The position numbers and the translations under genes are program-made. DNA of 20,901 nt from a virus. The notes below the pieces were generated by a model. The model was not told the origin of the DNA and did not search any database. It was given only the letters and a program-made list of their open reading frames with translations. Below, in pieces: positions 7,528 through 14,027 of the stretch. Where the stretch lies: the IMG/VR virus record IMGVR_UViG_3300006865_000376, positions 1 through 20,901 of that record. One strand, given 5' to 3'. Numbering within the stretch: position 1 is the first letter of the stretch; every line of letters begins with the position of its first letter.

Positions 7528-8138
7528 TCAGACCTGCGCTTGCTCCTCGCCGAACATCGCATCGTAGAGTTCCCCCGCCTGCTCCTCGTCGAACGCGGTC
7601 CGGCCCTTGCCGAAGATGCGGGCCTGGCGGTTGGCGTCCATCCACCACCAGAACTCGGCTGGGGTCAGGCGCCAGAAGGCCTCGGGCGTGAGCCAGCGGC
7701 CGCGGGCGACGATGGCCGCGTAGCCTGCGGCGACGATGCCCATCCGCCGGCCTGCGCCTCGTGGAGGGCGGCCGCGGCCAGCGGGTCCGCCGGCCCCCTC
7801 GCAAAAGGGCCCTCGCCTCCCTTGCGCTGCGCCCTCTCCGCGGCGTTCGGGGGCACCATCAGCGCGAGCAGGCCGGAGGCCGCGGCGAGCACGTCGGCGC
7901 CGGGGTCCTCGAACATGCCGATGTAGACCTCCTCGTCTGTGACTTTGGCGCCGGCGTAGCGCAGCACCGCGCCGTAGGCCCTGGCGATGCGCGTCAGGGG
8001 CGGCGCGCTCTGCTGCATCGCCCGGGCCAGCTCGGCGAGCGTGATGACCTCCTCGGCCGAGGCAATGGCGCCGAGCATCCGGTTTGCGGGGATCTGGTAG
8101 GTCGTGCCCCGCCAGCGCAGCTCGTAAGGTTCGAACAT
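7528..8138 (-). CDS. Tail assembly chaperone GT-type fusion made by -1 frameshift (join 8138..7804, 7806..7528)
   Basis: This is the predicted 203-aa frameshift product. Residues 1-112 are shared with the shorter chaperone. The ribosome then slips back one base on the heptamer at 7809-7803 and reads 91 more residues in the -1 frame (next codon TGC, giving FCEGAGG). That frame ends in a conserved-looking domain: GIVAAGYAAIVARGRWLTPE, TPAEFWWWMDANRQ and DAMFGEEQAQV. In long-tailed phages the G and GT products keep the tape measure protein soluble and recruit tail tube subunits; they are not part of the virion. The -1 phase, the canonical heptamer and the stem-loop support a real frameshift. The T part could instead start by itself at ATG 7743 (71 aa), but no good ribosome site precedes it. 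A gene of this type normally lies before the tape measure gene; here it lies after it. Confidence 0.75.
7665..8138 (-). CDS. Tail assembly chaperone G-type (unshifted product)
   Basis: This is a 157-aa protein from ATG at 8138 (MFEPYELRWRGTTYQIPANR). An in-frame TTG at 8144 directly follows the previous stop (TGATTG) and has AAGAGG six bases upstream, so the start could be there and would add two residues. The body is a helical domain (IASAEEVITLAELARAMQQS, RIARAYGAVLRYAG, VTDEEVYIGMFEDPG). It then runs through the slippery site into a low-complexity Ala/Pro/Ser/Arg tail of 45 residues that looks like a dispensable read-on of the unshifted frame. Its role is inferred to be like lambda G: the abundant partner in tail assembly, with the GT form as the minor product. 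Family identity rests on the frameshift arrangement more than on direct recognition of the sequence. Confidence 0.72.
   Translation of the reverse strand: MFEPYELRWRGTTYQIPANRMLGAIASAEEVITLAELARAMQQSAPPLTRIARAYGAVLRYAGAKVTDEEVYIGMFEDPGADVLAAASGLLALMVPPNAAERAQRKGGEGPFARGPADPLAAAALHEAQAGGWASSPQATRPSSPAAAGSRPRPSGA
7764..7800 (-). promoter_or_regulatory. Stem-loop downstream of the slippery site
   Basis: Two bases after the heptamer the minus strand can fold GAGGG, GGCC and GCGG with CCGC, GGCC and CCCTC. That gives 13 pairs with one bulged G on each side and a 9-base loop. If the outer five pairs are unwound by the ribosome, the inner stem starts seven bases after the heptamer, which is the usual spacing for a frameshift stimulator. 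The fold was done by eye in a GC-rich context. Confidence 0.55.
7803..7809 (-). promoter_or_regulatory. -1 ribosomal frameshift slippery heptamer
   Basis: The minus strand reads C CCT TTT in the frame of the 8138 start, an exact X XXY YYZ heptamer in phase. After slippage both tRNAs re-pair (CCC, TTT). The new frame is the one that continues open to 7528. Confidence 0.85.
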
Positions 8139-8144
8139 CTGCAA

Positions 8145-8435
8145 TCAATGCCTCTTGTTGTTGCCCTCAACAGCCGCAGCGAACGCGAGCAGCCGATCGC
8201 CGGCGCGCTCGATTGCGGCGTCGAGCGCCGGCATCGCCGCCTCAAGAGCTGGCCTCTCGTGTGGCTGGCAGGCGCCGAGGCGTTCCAGCTGCAACCGGCG
8301 GCGCACGATCAGTCGCTCGAGCACCACAACCACCTTGGCGCGCCCGGCCAATACCGGGTCGTGCCGCGCTACCGGACAGCCCAGGTAGGCGCGACAGACA
8401 GCAGCTATGGCGGCGAGCGCGCGCCCCCCGGTCAT
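8145..8435 (-). CDS. Hypothetical protein between tape measure and tail chaperone genes
   Basis: This is a 96-aa protein. ATG at 8435 overlaps the tape-measure stop (ATGA). Its TGA at 8147-8145 is followed at once by the possible TTG start of the chaperone. The sequence is mainly helical and rich in Ala, Leu and Arg: MTGGRALAAIAAVCRAYLGC, KVVVVLERLIVRRRLQLERL, then an acidic/Ala helix (ALEAAMPALDAAIERAGDRL) and a polar end (EGNNKRH). It has three Cys (14, 20 and one further on) with no clear metal site. I do not recognise it. It lies inside the unit bounded by the 30-bp direct repeats together with the chaperone pair. A tail-assembly role is possible but is only inferred from its neighbours. 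Confidence 0.6.
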   Translation of the reverse strand: MTGGRALAAIAAVCRAYLGCPVARHDPVLAGRAKVVVVLERLIVRRRLQLERLGACQPHERPALEAAMPALDAAIERAGDRLLAFAAAVEGNNKRH

Positions 8436-10309
8436 GGCCCTTGCGTCCTGGTCGAGATCAGCACGTGGCCGTCCCTGACGGCAGCGTTGATCGCGCCCAG
8501 CAGATCGATCACCGCCGACCCGCGATAGAGGTGGCTCGGGTCGATCCCGCTGACGATGAGCTCGCGTTGGGTGCGCTGCGGCGATGCCGAGCCGTCGGCG
8601 GCCGCTCCGGACCCGCCGCTGGTCGCCGCCGGCATCGCCGCCCCGCCGCCGCCTTCCAGCGTCGTGCTCCTGATCTGCGCGATCTGTGCGACGCCCGCCG
8701 CGGCGATCAGCCCGGCCTGGATCCAATTCAGGGGATAGAAGAGAGAGGGGTCGGAGAATGCCCGGGTGACTCCGACCGCTGTGTTGAGCAGCGCCGCGGC
8801 GATCGCCGCGCCCTTGTTCTTCTGGAACGCTGTCGTCAGCGTCGACGCCAGCACCGATGCCGTCGACAGCATGGCGTCGCGGTTCTGCTTTTCGATGTCG
8901 TTTACTGTCTTCCCGTAGGTGCGGAACGAGATCACGCCGTCGTCGAGAGCGGCCCGGGCCACTGCCATCCTTTCCTGCATCGACATGTTCGCGCGCGACA
9001 TCGCGGCCTCGAACTCGTCGAGCCTGAACTGGCGCTGAATGTTGAGGGCGTCGCTGGCGACCTGGCGATATTGCTCCCAGCTGATCTTGCCCGCATCGAG
9101 GGCTGCCTTGATCGTCTGCATCGTCGGCTCGGCCATGTTCGCGTAGGCGAGCTGATCCTTCATGAGCAGGTCTTGGATGTTGCGGAGATCGGTGAGGCTC
9201 TGGATCAGGGGGCTGGCCATCACCGCGCTCTCGAGGAGCTTGCGGCCGAACTCGTCCTGGGCGCGCTTGACCTGTTCGGCCGTCGCCATCGCCTTCATCT
9301 CGGTCTTGCCGAGCTCACCCTGCAGCAGCTGCAGCGGCTTGAGATCGCCAACCGGATCGGCCCAGCGCGACACCCGCATCTGCTCGGCGATATCGAGCCA
9401 CTTCTCGCGCGCCTTCTCCGCCTCCTCCCAATTGCCTCGCAGCTGCTTGGTCACGATCTCGATCGTCGCGGCAACGGCGGCGCCAATCCGCGCGAGGTCG
9501 TTCATGCGGTCGCCAAGAAACCGAACGACGCTTTCCGACTTGGCGCCTTCCTCCGCCATCCCCTTGAGCCCGCCGGCGAGGAGGTTGAGGGACGGCAAGA
9601 TCTCACCGGAAACCCGCGTCGCCAGTCCCTGGCCGGCGGCGCCGATCGCGCGCAGTGCATCGTTGAAGCGCTCCGCTTCGGCGGCCGTCTTGGTGGACAC
9701 CGTGCGCCCGAGACGGTCGGCCTCCTCGCCAAGGGCCTGCAAACCTGCGGCGCCTTGGTTGAGCAGAGGAATCGACTTCGCGCCTTCCCGGCCGAGCAGC
9801 GCCAGCGCAATAGCTGTCTTGTTTGCACCGTTCTCGGACGCCGCGAACTTGTCGGCGATCTCATTGAAGATCGTGGCTATGTCGCGAGCCTTGCCGCTGG
9901 CGTCGAACGCACTGATGCCGAGCGCCGCGAAGGCACGCGCGGCGTCGGAGGTCGGGGTCTTGGACTCCTGGATCGCGCGCACCAGGTGGACGAGCGACTT
10001 GCCCAGCGTCTCGGCCGAGCCGCCCGAGAGCTCGGCCGCGTAGGTGAGCCGAGAGAGTTGCTCGACCGAGATGCCGCTCTCCTGAGCCAGCTTGCCCAGC
10101 GCGTCTGCCTGCTCGATGGCCTGCCGCGTCAGGGCGCCGAACGCTGCCGCAACCACACCGGCTGCGGCGCCGACCGGCGCGAAGCGGCTGGCAAAGGCGC
10201 CGACGCTATTGGCGAGCCTCGCCAGCCGTTTGTCGACCGCCTGCAGGCCGTCGTGAAACTCCGCTAGGTTCGCAGCCAGGCGGATATATAGAGCACCGAT
10301 CTCGGGCAC
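8432..10309 (-). CDS. Tail tape measure protein
   Basis: This is a 625-aa protein with a GTG start at 10309 and AGGAG nine bases upstream. It has the layout of a siphovirus tape measure: a helical N-terminus (MPEIGALYIRLAANLAEFHD) and a hydrophobic stretch at 46-60, followed by long helices typical of this family (QADALGKLAQESGISVEQLS, LGREGAKSIPLLNQGAAGL). The C-terminal hydrophobic part at 499-545 (AAIAAALLNTAVGVTRAFSD, NWIQAGLIAAAGVAQIAQIR) is characteristic, and a Gly/Ala/Ser linker leads to the C-terminus. Tape measure proteins fill the tail tube and set its length. At about 0.15 nm per residue this one would give a tail of roughly 90-95 nm. It follows the major tail gene by 46 bases with no chaperone genes between, which is unusual. 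Its last codons are duplicated near 7470. Confidence 0.9.
   Translation of the reverse strand: MPEIGALYIRLAANLAEFHDGLQAVDKRLARLANSVGAFASRFAPVGAAAGVVAAAFGALTRQAIEQADALGKLAQESGISVEQLSRLTYAAELSGGSAETLGKSLVHLVRAIQESKTPTSDAARAFAALGISAFDASGKARDIATIFNEIADKFAASENGANKTAIALALLGREGAKSIPLLNQGAAGLQALGEEADRLGRTVSTKTAAEAERFNDALRAIGAAGQGLATRVSGEILPSLNLLAGGLKGMAEEGAKSESVVRFLGDRMNDLARIGAAVAATIEIVTKQLRGNWEEAEKAREKWLDIAEQMRVSRWADPVGDLKPLQLLQGELGKTEMKAMATAEQVKRAQDEFGRKLLESAVMASPLIQSLTDLRNIQDLLMKDQLAYANMAEPTMQTIKAALDAGKISWEQYRQVASDALNIQRQFRLDEFEAAMSRANMSMQERMAVARAALDDGVISFRTYGKTVNDIEKQNRDAMLSTASVLASTLTTAFQKNKGAAIAAALLNTAVGVTRAFSDPSLFYPLNWIQAGLIAAAGVAQIAQIRSTTLEGGGGAAMPAATSGGSGAAADGSASPQRTQRELIVSGIDPSHLYRGSAVIDLLGAINAAVRDGHVLISTRTQGP
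8442..8471 (-). repeat. 30-bp direct repeat, copy A (3' end of tape measure gene)
   Basis: This copy is identical to 7462-7491 and codes for GHVLISTRTQ at the tape-measure C-terminus. AGGA inside it, with a further AGGG after it, is the likely ribosome site for the 96-aa gene. Each copy therefore ends in a stop/start overlap and drives the gene that follows. Confidence 0.9.
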
Positions 10310-10355
10310 CTGCGCGGCTCCTGGCTAAGCGGACAGCGTCATCCCGAACCGCAGC

Positions 10356-10769
10356 TCACGGTCCCGGCGTGTAGCTGACAGGGCCGTCGGACTGCAGCGA
10401 CAGGCTGAACGTCACCTTGTCGTTGTAGGTGGCCCCTTCCTCGTAGCTTGCGATCACGAAGGTGCCGGCGACCTTGGAGCCGTCCTTCGTGTTGCGGAAC
10501 TCGAAGTCCTTGATCACGTCGCGGTCGAAGACCCACCGCTTGATCTTGTCCGAGCGCAGGATGCCGGAGATCGACAGGTCGACCTGCTGCATCGCCGGCG
10601 TGTCGAGCAGCCGGCGCCAGCCGTCGTCCTCGTCGGCCGTCACGTCGATCGGCTCCGTCCCGAACGTGAACGACTTCTCCTGACATCCGGCAACCTCCTC
10701 GAGGGTGCCGCCGACGTCGCCGGCGTAGACGCGGATCAGGCGCCCGACGGTGCCATGCTGTGCTGCCAT
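10356..10769 (-). CDS. Major tail (tube) protein
   Basis: This is a 137-aa protein. ATG at 10769 has GAGGAG eight bases upstream, a strong ribosome site that fits a highly expressed structural gene. The sequence fits a TP901-1-like tail tube subunit: GRLIRVYAGDVGGTLEEVAG, KSFTFGTEPIDVTADEDDGW, a helix-like segment, then VDLSISGIL, FRNTKDGSKVAGTFVIASYE and a beta-rich end (VTFSLSLQSDGPVSYTPGP). These subunits stack as hexamer rings around the tape measure to form the tube. It lies between the tail terminator and the tape measure, as expected. No frameshifted C-terminal extension is evident. The 46 bases between this gene and the tape measure hold only that gene's ribosome site. Confidence 0.85.
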   Translation of the reverse strand: MAAQHGTVGRLIRVYAGDVGGTLEEVAGCQEKSFTFGTEPIDVTADEDDGWRRLLDTPAMQQVDLSISGILRSDKIKRWVFDRDVIKDFEFRNTKDGSKVAGTFVIASYEEGATYNDKVTFSLSLQSDGPVSYTPGP

Positions 10770-10781
10770 GCTCTGTGCTCC

Positions 10782-11183
10782 TCAGTTCGTGTGCCAGACC
10801 AGGAAATCGAGCGAGACGCGGTAGCGGTACTCGCTTTGGTTGCTGCCGCCTTCGCGCGGCATGTCGCGCTCGGCCTCGAGCTCGACATGCGGCACGTCGA
10901 GGCCGGCCATGTCGCCGGAGTAGGCGTTGAGCGAGCTCGTCACCGCCCGCGCCAGCGCCTTGGCCGAGGCGTAGCTCGATCCCCAGCAGTCGATCTGCAG
11001 GCGCGGATTGGAGAGGCCTGACGGGCCGTCGTCGGCGAGCAGGGGAGCGCCGTCGACCCGGGCAACGACGACCGATGGGAGCCGGGCTCCCTGCGGCAGC
11101 GAGACCGGGAAGACGCGATCCTCCACGAGCGCTTCAACGCCGGCATCGGCCAGCAGATGGGCGATGACCGCCGCCTCGATCAT
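10782..11183 (-). CDS. Tail completion/terminator protein, DUF3168 family
   Basis: This is a 133-aa protein. ATG at 11183 overlaps the previous gene by four bases. The pattern is typical of DUF3168: an N-terminal helix (MIEAAVIAHLLADAGVEALV), then RVFPVSLPQGARLPSVVVAR, LSNPRLQIDCWGSSYASAKA with the LQIDCW core, a long helix (LARAVTSSLNAY) and a closing strand (YRYRVSLDFLVWHTN). Proteins of this group form a hexamer ring on the head-side end of the tail tube, stopping its growth and joining the tail to the head. Gene order (HK97 gp10-like, this gene, major tail) is the standard one. Confidence 0.83.
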   Translation of the reverse strand: MIEAAVIAHLLADAGVEALVEDRVFPVSLPQGARLPSVVVARVDGAPLLADDGPSGLSNPRLQIDCWGSSYASAKALARAVTSSLNAYSGDMAGLDVPHVELEAERDMPREGGSNQSEYRYRVSLDFLVWHTN

Positions 11184-11695
11184 CGCCTTCCGGCCCGCTT
11201 CCTGGCCACCCGCGCGACGGCTTTGTCGATCTCGGCCTTAATGTCGGCGGCGATGCCGTCGAGCACCTGCTGTTTGAGCGCGTCCCAGGCCGGCCTGAGG
11301 TAGGGCTGGGCCGCCATGTTCTCGGTCCCGAACTCGACCATGTGCGAGTAGCGCCGATTGGTCGAAGCGACGAAGACCTCCGCCATCCCCGCCGCTGGGT
11401 TGTTGCGATTGGCCGCGCGCGCCGCCGCTCCCGCTTCCTCCCGGGTTGCGCCGGCTCGCATGGCCGCCGCAAACGCCACCTGGGCGGGCTTCGCGCCGCG
11501 CGCCCGGGTGGTCACCATGATCGACTGGCGGAGCGTGCCGACGCGCACCGGTACCAGCTGCCTTGCCCGCTCCGCGACGGGCTCGGCGCGCCGCTTGAGC
11601 ACACGCAGCAGCACGTTCTTCTGGGTCGCCTGCGACAACTGCTGCAGGGCGGCCCGCAGCTCCCTGAGCCCTTCGACTTTCACCGTGACCTTCAT
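11180..11695 (-). CDS. HK97 gp10-like head-tail/tail assembly protein
   Basis: This is a 171-aa protein. ATG at 11695 overlaps the adaptor gene by four bases. It has the features of the HK97 gp10-like family: VKVEGLRELRAALQQLSQ, then ARQLVPVRVGTLRQSIMV (the PVRVGTLR block), and ATNRRYSHMVEFG-type residues (here STNRRYSHMVEFGTENM) followed by AAQPYLRPAWDA. It is longer than the shortest members because an Ala/Arg-rich loop (residues about 70-103) is inserted before the conserved C-terminal half. These proteins act at the head-tail joint or in tail completion; their exact position in the virion varies between phages. Confidence 0.83.
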   Translation of the reverse strand: MKVTVKVEGLRELRAALQQLSQATQKNVLLRVLKRRAEPVAERARQLVPVRVGTLRQSIMVTTRARGAKPAQVAFAAAMRAGATREEAGAAARAANRNNPAAGMAEVFVASTNRRYSHMVEFGTENMAAQPYLRPAWDALKQQVLDGIAADIKAEIDKAVARVARKRAGRR

Positions 11696-12057
11696 GCGGC
11701 GCCCTCGCTCAGCTCATGGCCGGACTCGCCCCGCGCCACCGCATCGATCTCCCGCCACTGGTGACGGCCGAGATCGCGCACGGCGGTGACGTTGTAGTCG
11801 CGGCCGCCGTAGCGGATGCGGTCGCGGGCATCGACGTCGGCCACTTGCGACGACCAGCGGATGGTAAAGCGCGTGGAGATCTCGGCGCCGACCTCCTGAG
11901 CGCGGTAGGCCTCCGCAGCGCTGGCGTCCCGCACGTTGGCCCAGACCGTGGCGAGCGCCACGAACGACTGGATCGGCTCGTTGAACTCGTTCCGGGTCGT
12001 CGTGGCGCGCAGGATGGTGACCCTGCGGTCGAGGTCGCCGGCGCCGCCGGGGGGCAT
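11692..12057 (-). CDS. Head-tail adaptor (phage head-tail joining family)
   Basis: This is a 121-aa protein. ATG at 12057 shares one base with the TGA of the previous gene (TGATG), and this start fits the family's usual 100-120 aa. It has the usual pattern: GDLDRRVTILRATTTRNEFN, PIQSFVALATVWANVRDASA, TRFTIRWSSQVADVDARDRI, then YGGRDYNVTAVRDLGRHQWR. Such proteins form a ring between connector and tail terminator. The open frame extends upstream to 12306, but that part is a shadow of the neighbouring gene. Confidence 0.85.
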   Translation of the reverse strand: MPPGGAGDLDRRVTILRATTTRNEFNEPIQSFVALATVWANVRDASAAEAYRAQEVGAEISTRFTIRWSSQVADVDARDRIRYGGRDYNVTAVRDLGRHQWREIDAVARGESGHELSEGAA

Positions 12058-12563
12058 CAGGCGGACGTCCCCACGATCTCGATCTCGTACTCGACCGAGG
12101 AGCCGCCGCCGGAGTTGGCGATCTTGAGCAGGTCGCCGGTGCCGGCGGTGACTGTCCATCCCGCCTTCGGCGCGGTGATCATGTAGGCGCCGCCCGGCGA
12201 GACCGAGATGACGTCGTCGGCGTTGCCAAAGGGACCCTGGAAGGCGTTGGAGGCGGCGCCACCGACCACGACGTTGTTGGTGTTGTTCTTCGATGCGCGG
12301 ACGCAAATCGCCTTGATCTTGGCGAAGGTCACGGCCGCGCCATGAGGATCGGTGAGCCCGCCGCCGGCGAGATCGAGGTCCTCGCTGGCGGAGGCATTGA
12401 GCGTGCGCTTGTCGGCGAAGATGCGGTCGGCCTGATCGGTGCCAGTGCCGTCGGCGAGCAAGGTGTCCGCGTGACCGGCGAACTGGCTGCGGGTGCTGCC
12501 GAGGTCGGGGGAGCCGACCAGGTCATAGGCGATGGTGGAGCGCAGGCTGGTCTTGAGGGTCAT
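12057..12563 (-). CDS. Hypothetical beta-rich virion-associated protein
   Basis: This is a 168-aa protein. ATG at 12563 has AGGA eight bases upstream. The sequence is beta-rich with many Gly, Asn, Ser and Thr: MTLKTSLRSTIAYDLVGSPD, TGTDQADRIFADKRTLNA, EDLDLAGGG, NNTNNVVVGGAASNAF, SPGGAYMITAPKAGWTVTAG and VEYEIEIVG. I remember similar proteins as hypotheticals in alphaproteobacterial phage head-tail regions, but I cannot name a family. Low charge, a repetitive beta pattern and its place between connector and adaptor genes suggest a virion surface or decoration protein. That is inference only. Confidence 0.68.
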   Translation of the reverse strand: MTLKTSLRSTIAYDLVGSPDLGSTRSQFAGHADTLLADGTGTDQADRIFADKRTLNASASEDLDLAGGGLTDPHGAAVTFAKIKAICVRASKNNTNNVVVGGAASNAFQGPFGNADDVISVSPGGAYMITAPKAGWTVTAGTGDLLKIANSGGGSSVEYEIEIVGTSA

Positions 12564-12588
12564 GGATGGGATCCTTTCTCGCTTGGGG

Positions 12589-13164
12589 TCAGTCGTGCCG
12601 GACGTAGGGCATCAGCAGGTTCTTGGCGCCGGTCGGCAGCTCCGTCATGCTGCCGGCGATGCTGGCCTCGCGGTTCTCGTAAAGGTCGCCGAGGACAAGC
12701 AAAACTGCTGCCTTGATGGCAGCGGGCACCTGTTCGGCCGCCGGCCAGCCGGCCCTGAAGGTGATCTTGACGGCGTCCATCTGCGGCCTGACGGCGGGCC
12801 AGACCTGGCTGAAGGCCGCGCGGATGATGCCCGTCTCGCCCAGCGAGACCTGGTAGACGCTGCTATCCAGGACCTGCTCGACCCCGGCGTCGTCGACGTA
12901 CCTGACTTCGAGGCCCGTCGTGGTCAGGACCGGCCCGATCGGGAGCCGGATCTCGCGCGGGAAGCCGCCATCGAGCCGGTAGCGCCATACAGTCTCGATG
13001 AGTGACGCCCGGAGAAAGGTCTCGACGTGCCCCTGCGCGGCAGCCAGGTAGGCATCTATGACGGCGTCCTCGTCGCTGCCGTCCACCCTGATGTGCTGTT
13101 GCTTTGCCACCGCCGCATCGATCAGTGCGGCGGAGGCCGGCGTGACGAGGTCGAGACCGGCCAC
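12589..13164 (-). CDS. gp6-like head-tail connector protein
   Basis: This is a 191-aa protein with a GTG start at 13164, three bases after the previous stop. The sequence fits the gp6-like connector family (phiE125 gp8 / HK97 gp6 type): an N-terminal helix (DLVTPASAALIDAAVAKQQH), then DAVIDAYLAAAQGHVETFL with the RASLIETVWRYRLDGG block, IRLPIGPVLTTTGLEVRYVD, VKITFRAGWPAAEQVPAAIK and the final helix AAVLLVLGDLYENREAS. These proteins form a ring below the portal at the start of the neck. No strong ribosome site precedes the GTG, so translational coupling is likely. Confidence 0.85.
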   Translation of the reverse strand: MAGLDLVTPASAALIDAAVAKQQHIRVDGSDEDAVIDAYLAAAQGHVETFLRASLIETVWRYRLDGGFPREIRLPIGPVLTTTGLEVRYVDDAGVEQVLDSSVYQVSLGETGIIRAAFSQVWPAVRPQMDAVKITFRAGWPAAEQVPAAIKAAVLLVLGDLYENREASIAGSMTELPTGAKNLLMPYVRHD

Positions 13165-13167
13165 GGG

Positions 13168-13431
13168 CTAGACCGCCGGCTTGGCGCGGGGCTTCGCGCT
13201 GCGAGCCACGGGGCCGCGACTCGTCTGCGCGTCGGGGCTGGCCGGCGCGCCAGGCTGAGGGCCGGGAACGGTGCCCCCATCTGCGTACTCCGCGACGCCG
13301 CGGTTGACCCATCGGGCCGCGGACGCATCGTTGAGCTCGTAGACCCTGCCGGCCTCATAGCGCTCCTCGTCCTGGGTGCCCTTGCGGGCGTCCTCGACGA
13401 CGCGCGTCACGTTGAAGCGAACCCGGCGCAT
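13168..13431 (-). CDS. Small phage protein, unnamed
   Basis: This is an 87-aa protein. ATG at 13431 has GGAGGGG five bases upstream. The N-terminal half is a compact domain: MRRVRFNVTRVVEDARKGT, ERYEAGRVYELNDASAARW, then VNRGVAEYADG. I have seen this small pattern (strand, then RY-x-aG-x-vyel, then AarW-x-x-rGvAe) in the connector region of other phages. The C-terminal half is a Pro/Ala/Ser/Arg-rich tail that looks disordered. It probably takes part in head completion, but the function is unknown. Confidence 0.68.
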   Translation of the reverse strand: MRRVRFNVTRVVEDARKGTQDEERYEAGRVYELNDASAARWVNRGVAEYADGGTVPGPQPGAPASPDAQTSRGPVARSAKPRAKPAV

Positions 13432-13457
13432 GCGCCCCTCCGTCGTTCACTCGGGGA

Positions 13458-13483
13458 GGCTGGGCGGACATTGCCGCCCAGCC
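13458..13483 (-). terminator. Perfect 10-bp hairpin after the 150-aa gene
   Basis: GGCTGGGCGG (13458-13467), a 6-base loop, then CCGCCCAGCC (13474-13483). No T-run follows on the minus strand, so it is not a classic intrinsic terminator. A role in mRNA end protection or partial termination is more likely. Confidence 0.6.
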
Positions 13484-13491
13484 CAGCGGCG

Positions 13492-13944
13492 TCAGCCGAC
13501 GATCTCGTCGACGCTGGCCAGGTCGCTGTCGGAGCCCGGCGCGTAGCGCGCATCGAAGCCCAGCACGACGGCGCCGGCATCGCTGGTCGCGGTGCCGACC
13601 GTCATCGACAGCCGCGCGTGCGTGAAGCCGCCGCTGACGTCGAGCTCCTCGCTCCGCAGGTTGATGATGGCCTGCTTGTTGTCATCGGAGCCGGCCTGCG
13701 TCAGCTGCGTGATTGCCTTGCCGGTGATGTCCTTGGCGCCGGTGCCGCCGCTGTCTTTGGCCTGCTGCAGCTTGGCATCGACAGTGGCGTTGGTGCCGAG
13801 GTCGCCGGCCATGATGATCGCCATGAGCCGCTCGAATTTGCCCATATTGATCCAGCCGGTGGTGTAGGTGTTGGCCGCATAGGCGTCGGGATCGATGATG
13901 CCGGCCATGGCCGCGCGATCGGACGGCCGAAGAACTTTCGACAT
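13492..13944 (-). CDS. Hypothetical head protein, decoration-like by position
   Basis: This is a 150-aa protein. ATG at 13944 has GAGGAG eight bases upstream, a strong ribosome site. The sequence includes GIIDPDAYAANTYTTGWINM, FERLMAIIMAGDLGTNATVD, AKLQQAKDSGGTGAKDITGK, NKQAIINLRSEELDVSGGFT and RLSMTVGTATSDAGAVVLGF. I recall similar hypotheticals directly downstream of capsid genes in related prophages, but cannot name a family. The gene is isolated by GC hairpins on both sides and has one of the best ribosome sites in the window, as expected for a protein needed in high copy. A capsid decoration or stabilising protein is the best guess and is an inference from context. Confidence 0.7.
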   Translation of the reverse strand: MSKVLRPSDRAAMAGIIDPDAYAANTYTTGWINMGKFERLMAIIMAGDLGTNATVDAKLQQAKDSGGTGAKDITGKAITQLTQAGSDDNKQAIINLRSEELDVSGGFTHARLSMTVGTATSDAGAVVLGFDARYAPGSDSDLASVDEIVG

Positions 13945-13974
13945 GGGTCGTGCTCCTCAAGGTGTGTTGGGGGG

Positions 13975-13996
13975 CCGGGCGGATTGCTCCGCCCGG
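13975..13996 (-). terminator. Perfect 9-bp hairpin after the major capsid gene
   Basis: CCGGGCGGA (13975-13983), loop TTGC, then TCCGCCCGG (13988-13996). It lies in the 83-base gap between the capsid gene and the 150-aa gene. There is no U-tract after it. It may be a partial terminator or a barrier to 3' exonucleases. Confidence 0.6.
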
Positions 13997-14027
13997 AGGA
14001 TTGCTTGGGGCCTGTCGTGCCGTCGGA

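Noticed and set aside
8084-10267. 727-aa open frame on the plus strand
   Set aside because: Antisense to the tape measure gene and Arg-rich with no recognisable domain. The tape measure frame explains the region.
13458-13996. Classic intrinsic terminators at the two GC hairpins
   Set aside because: The stems are perfect but no T-run follows on the minus strand, and the downstream genes have strong ribosome sites within the same operon. Full termination is unlikely.
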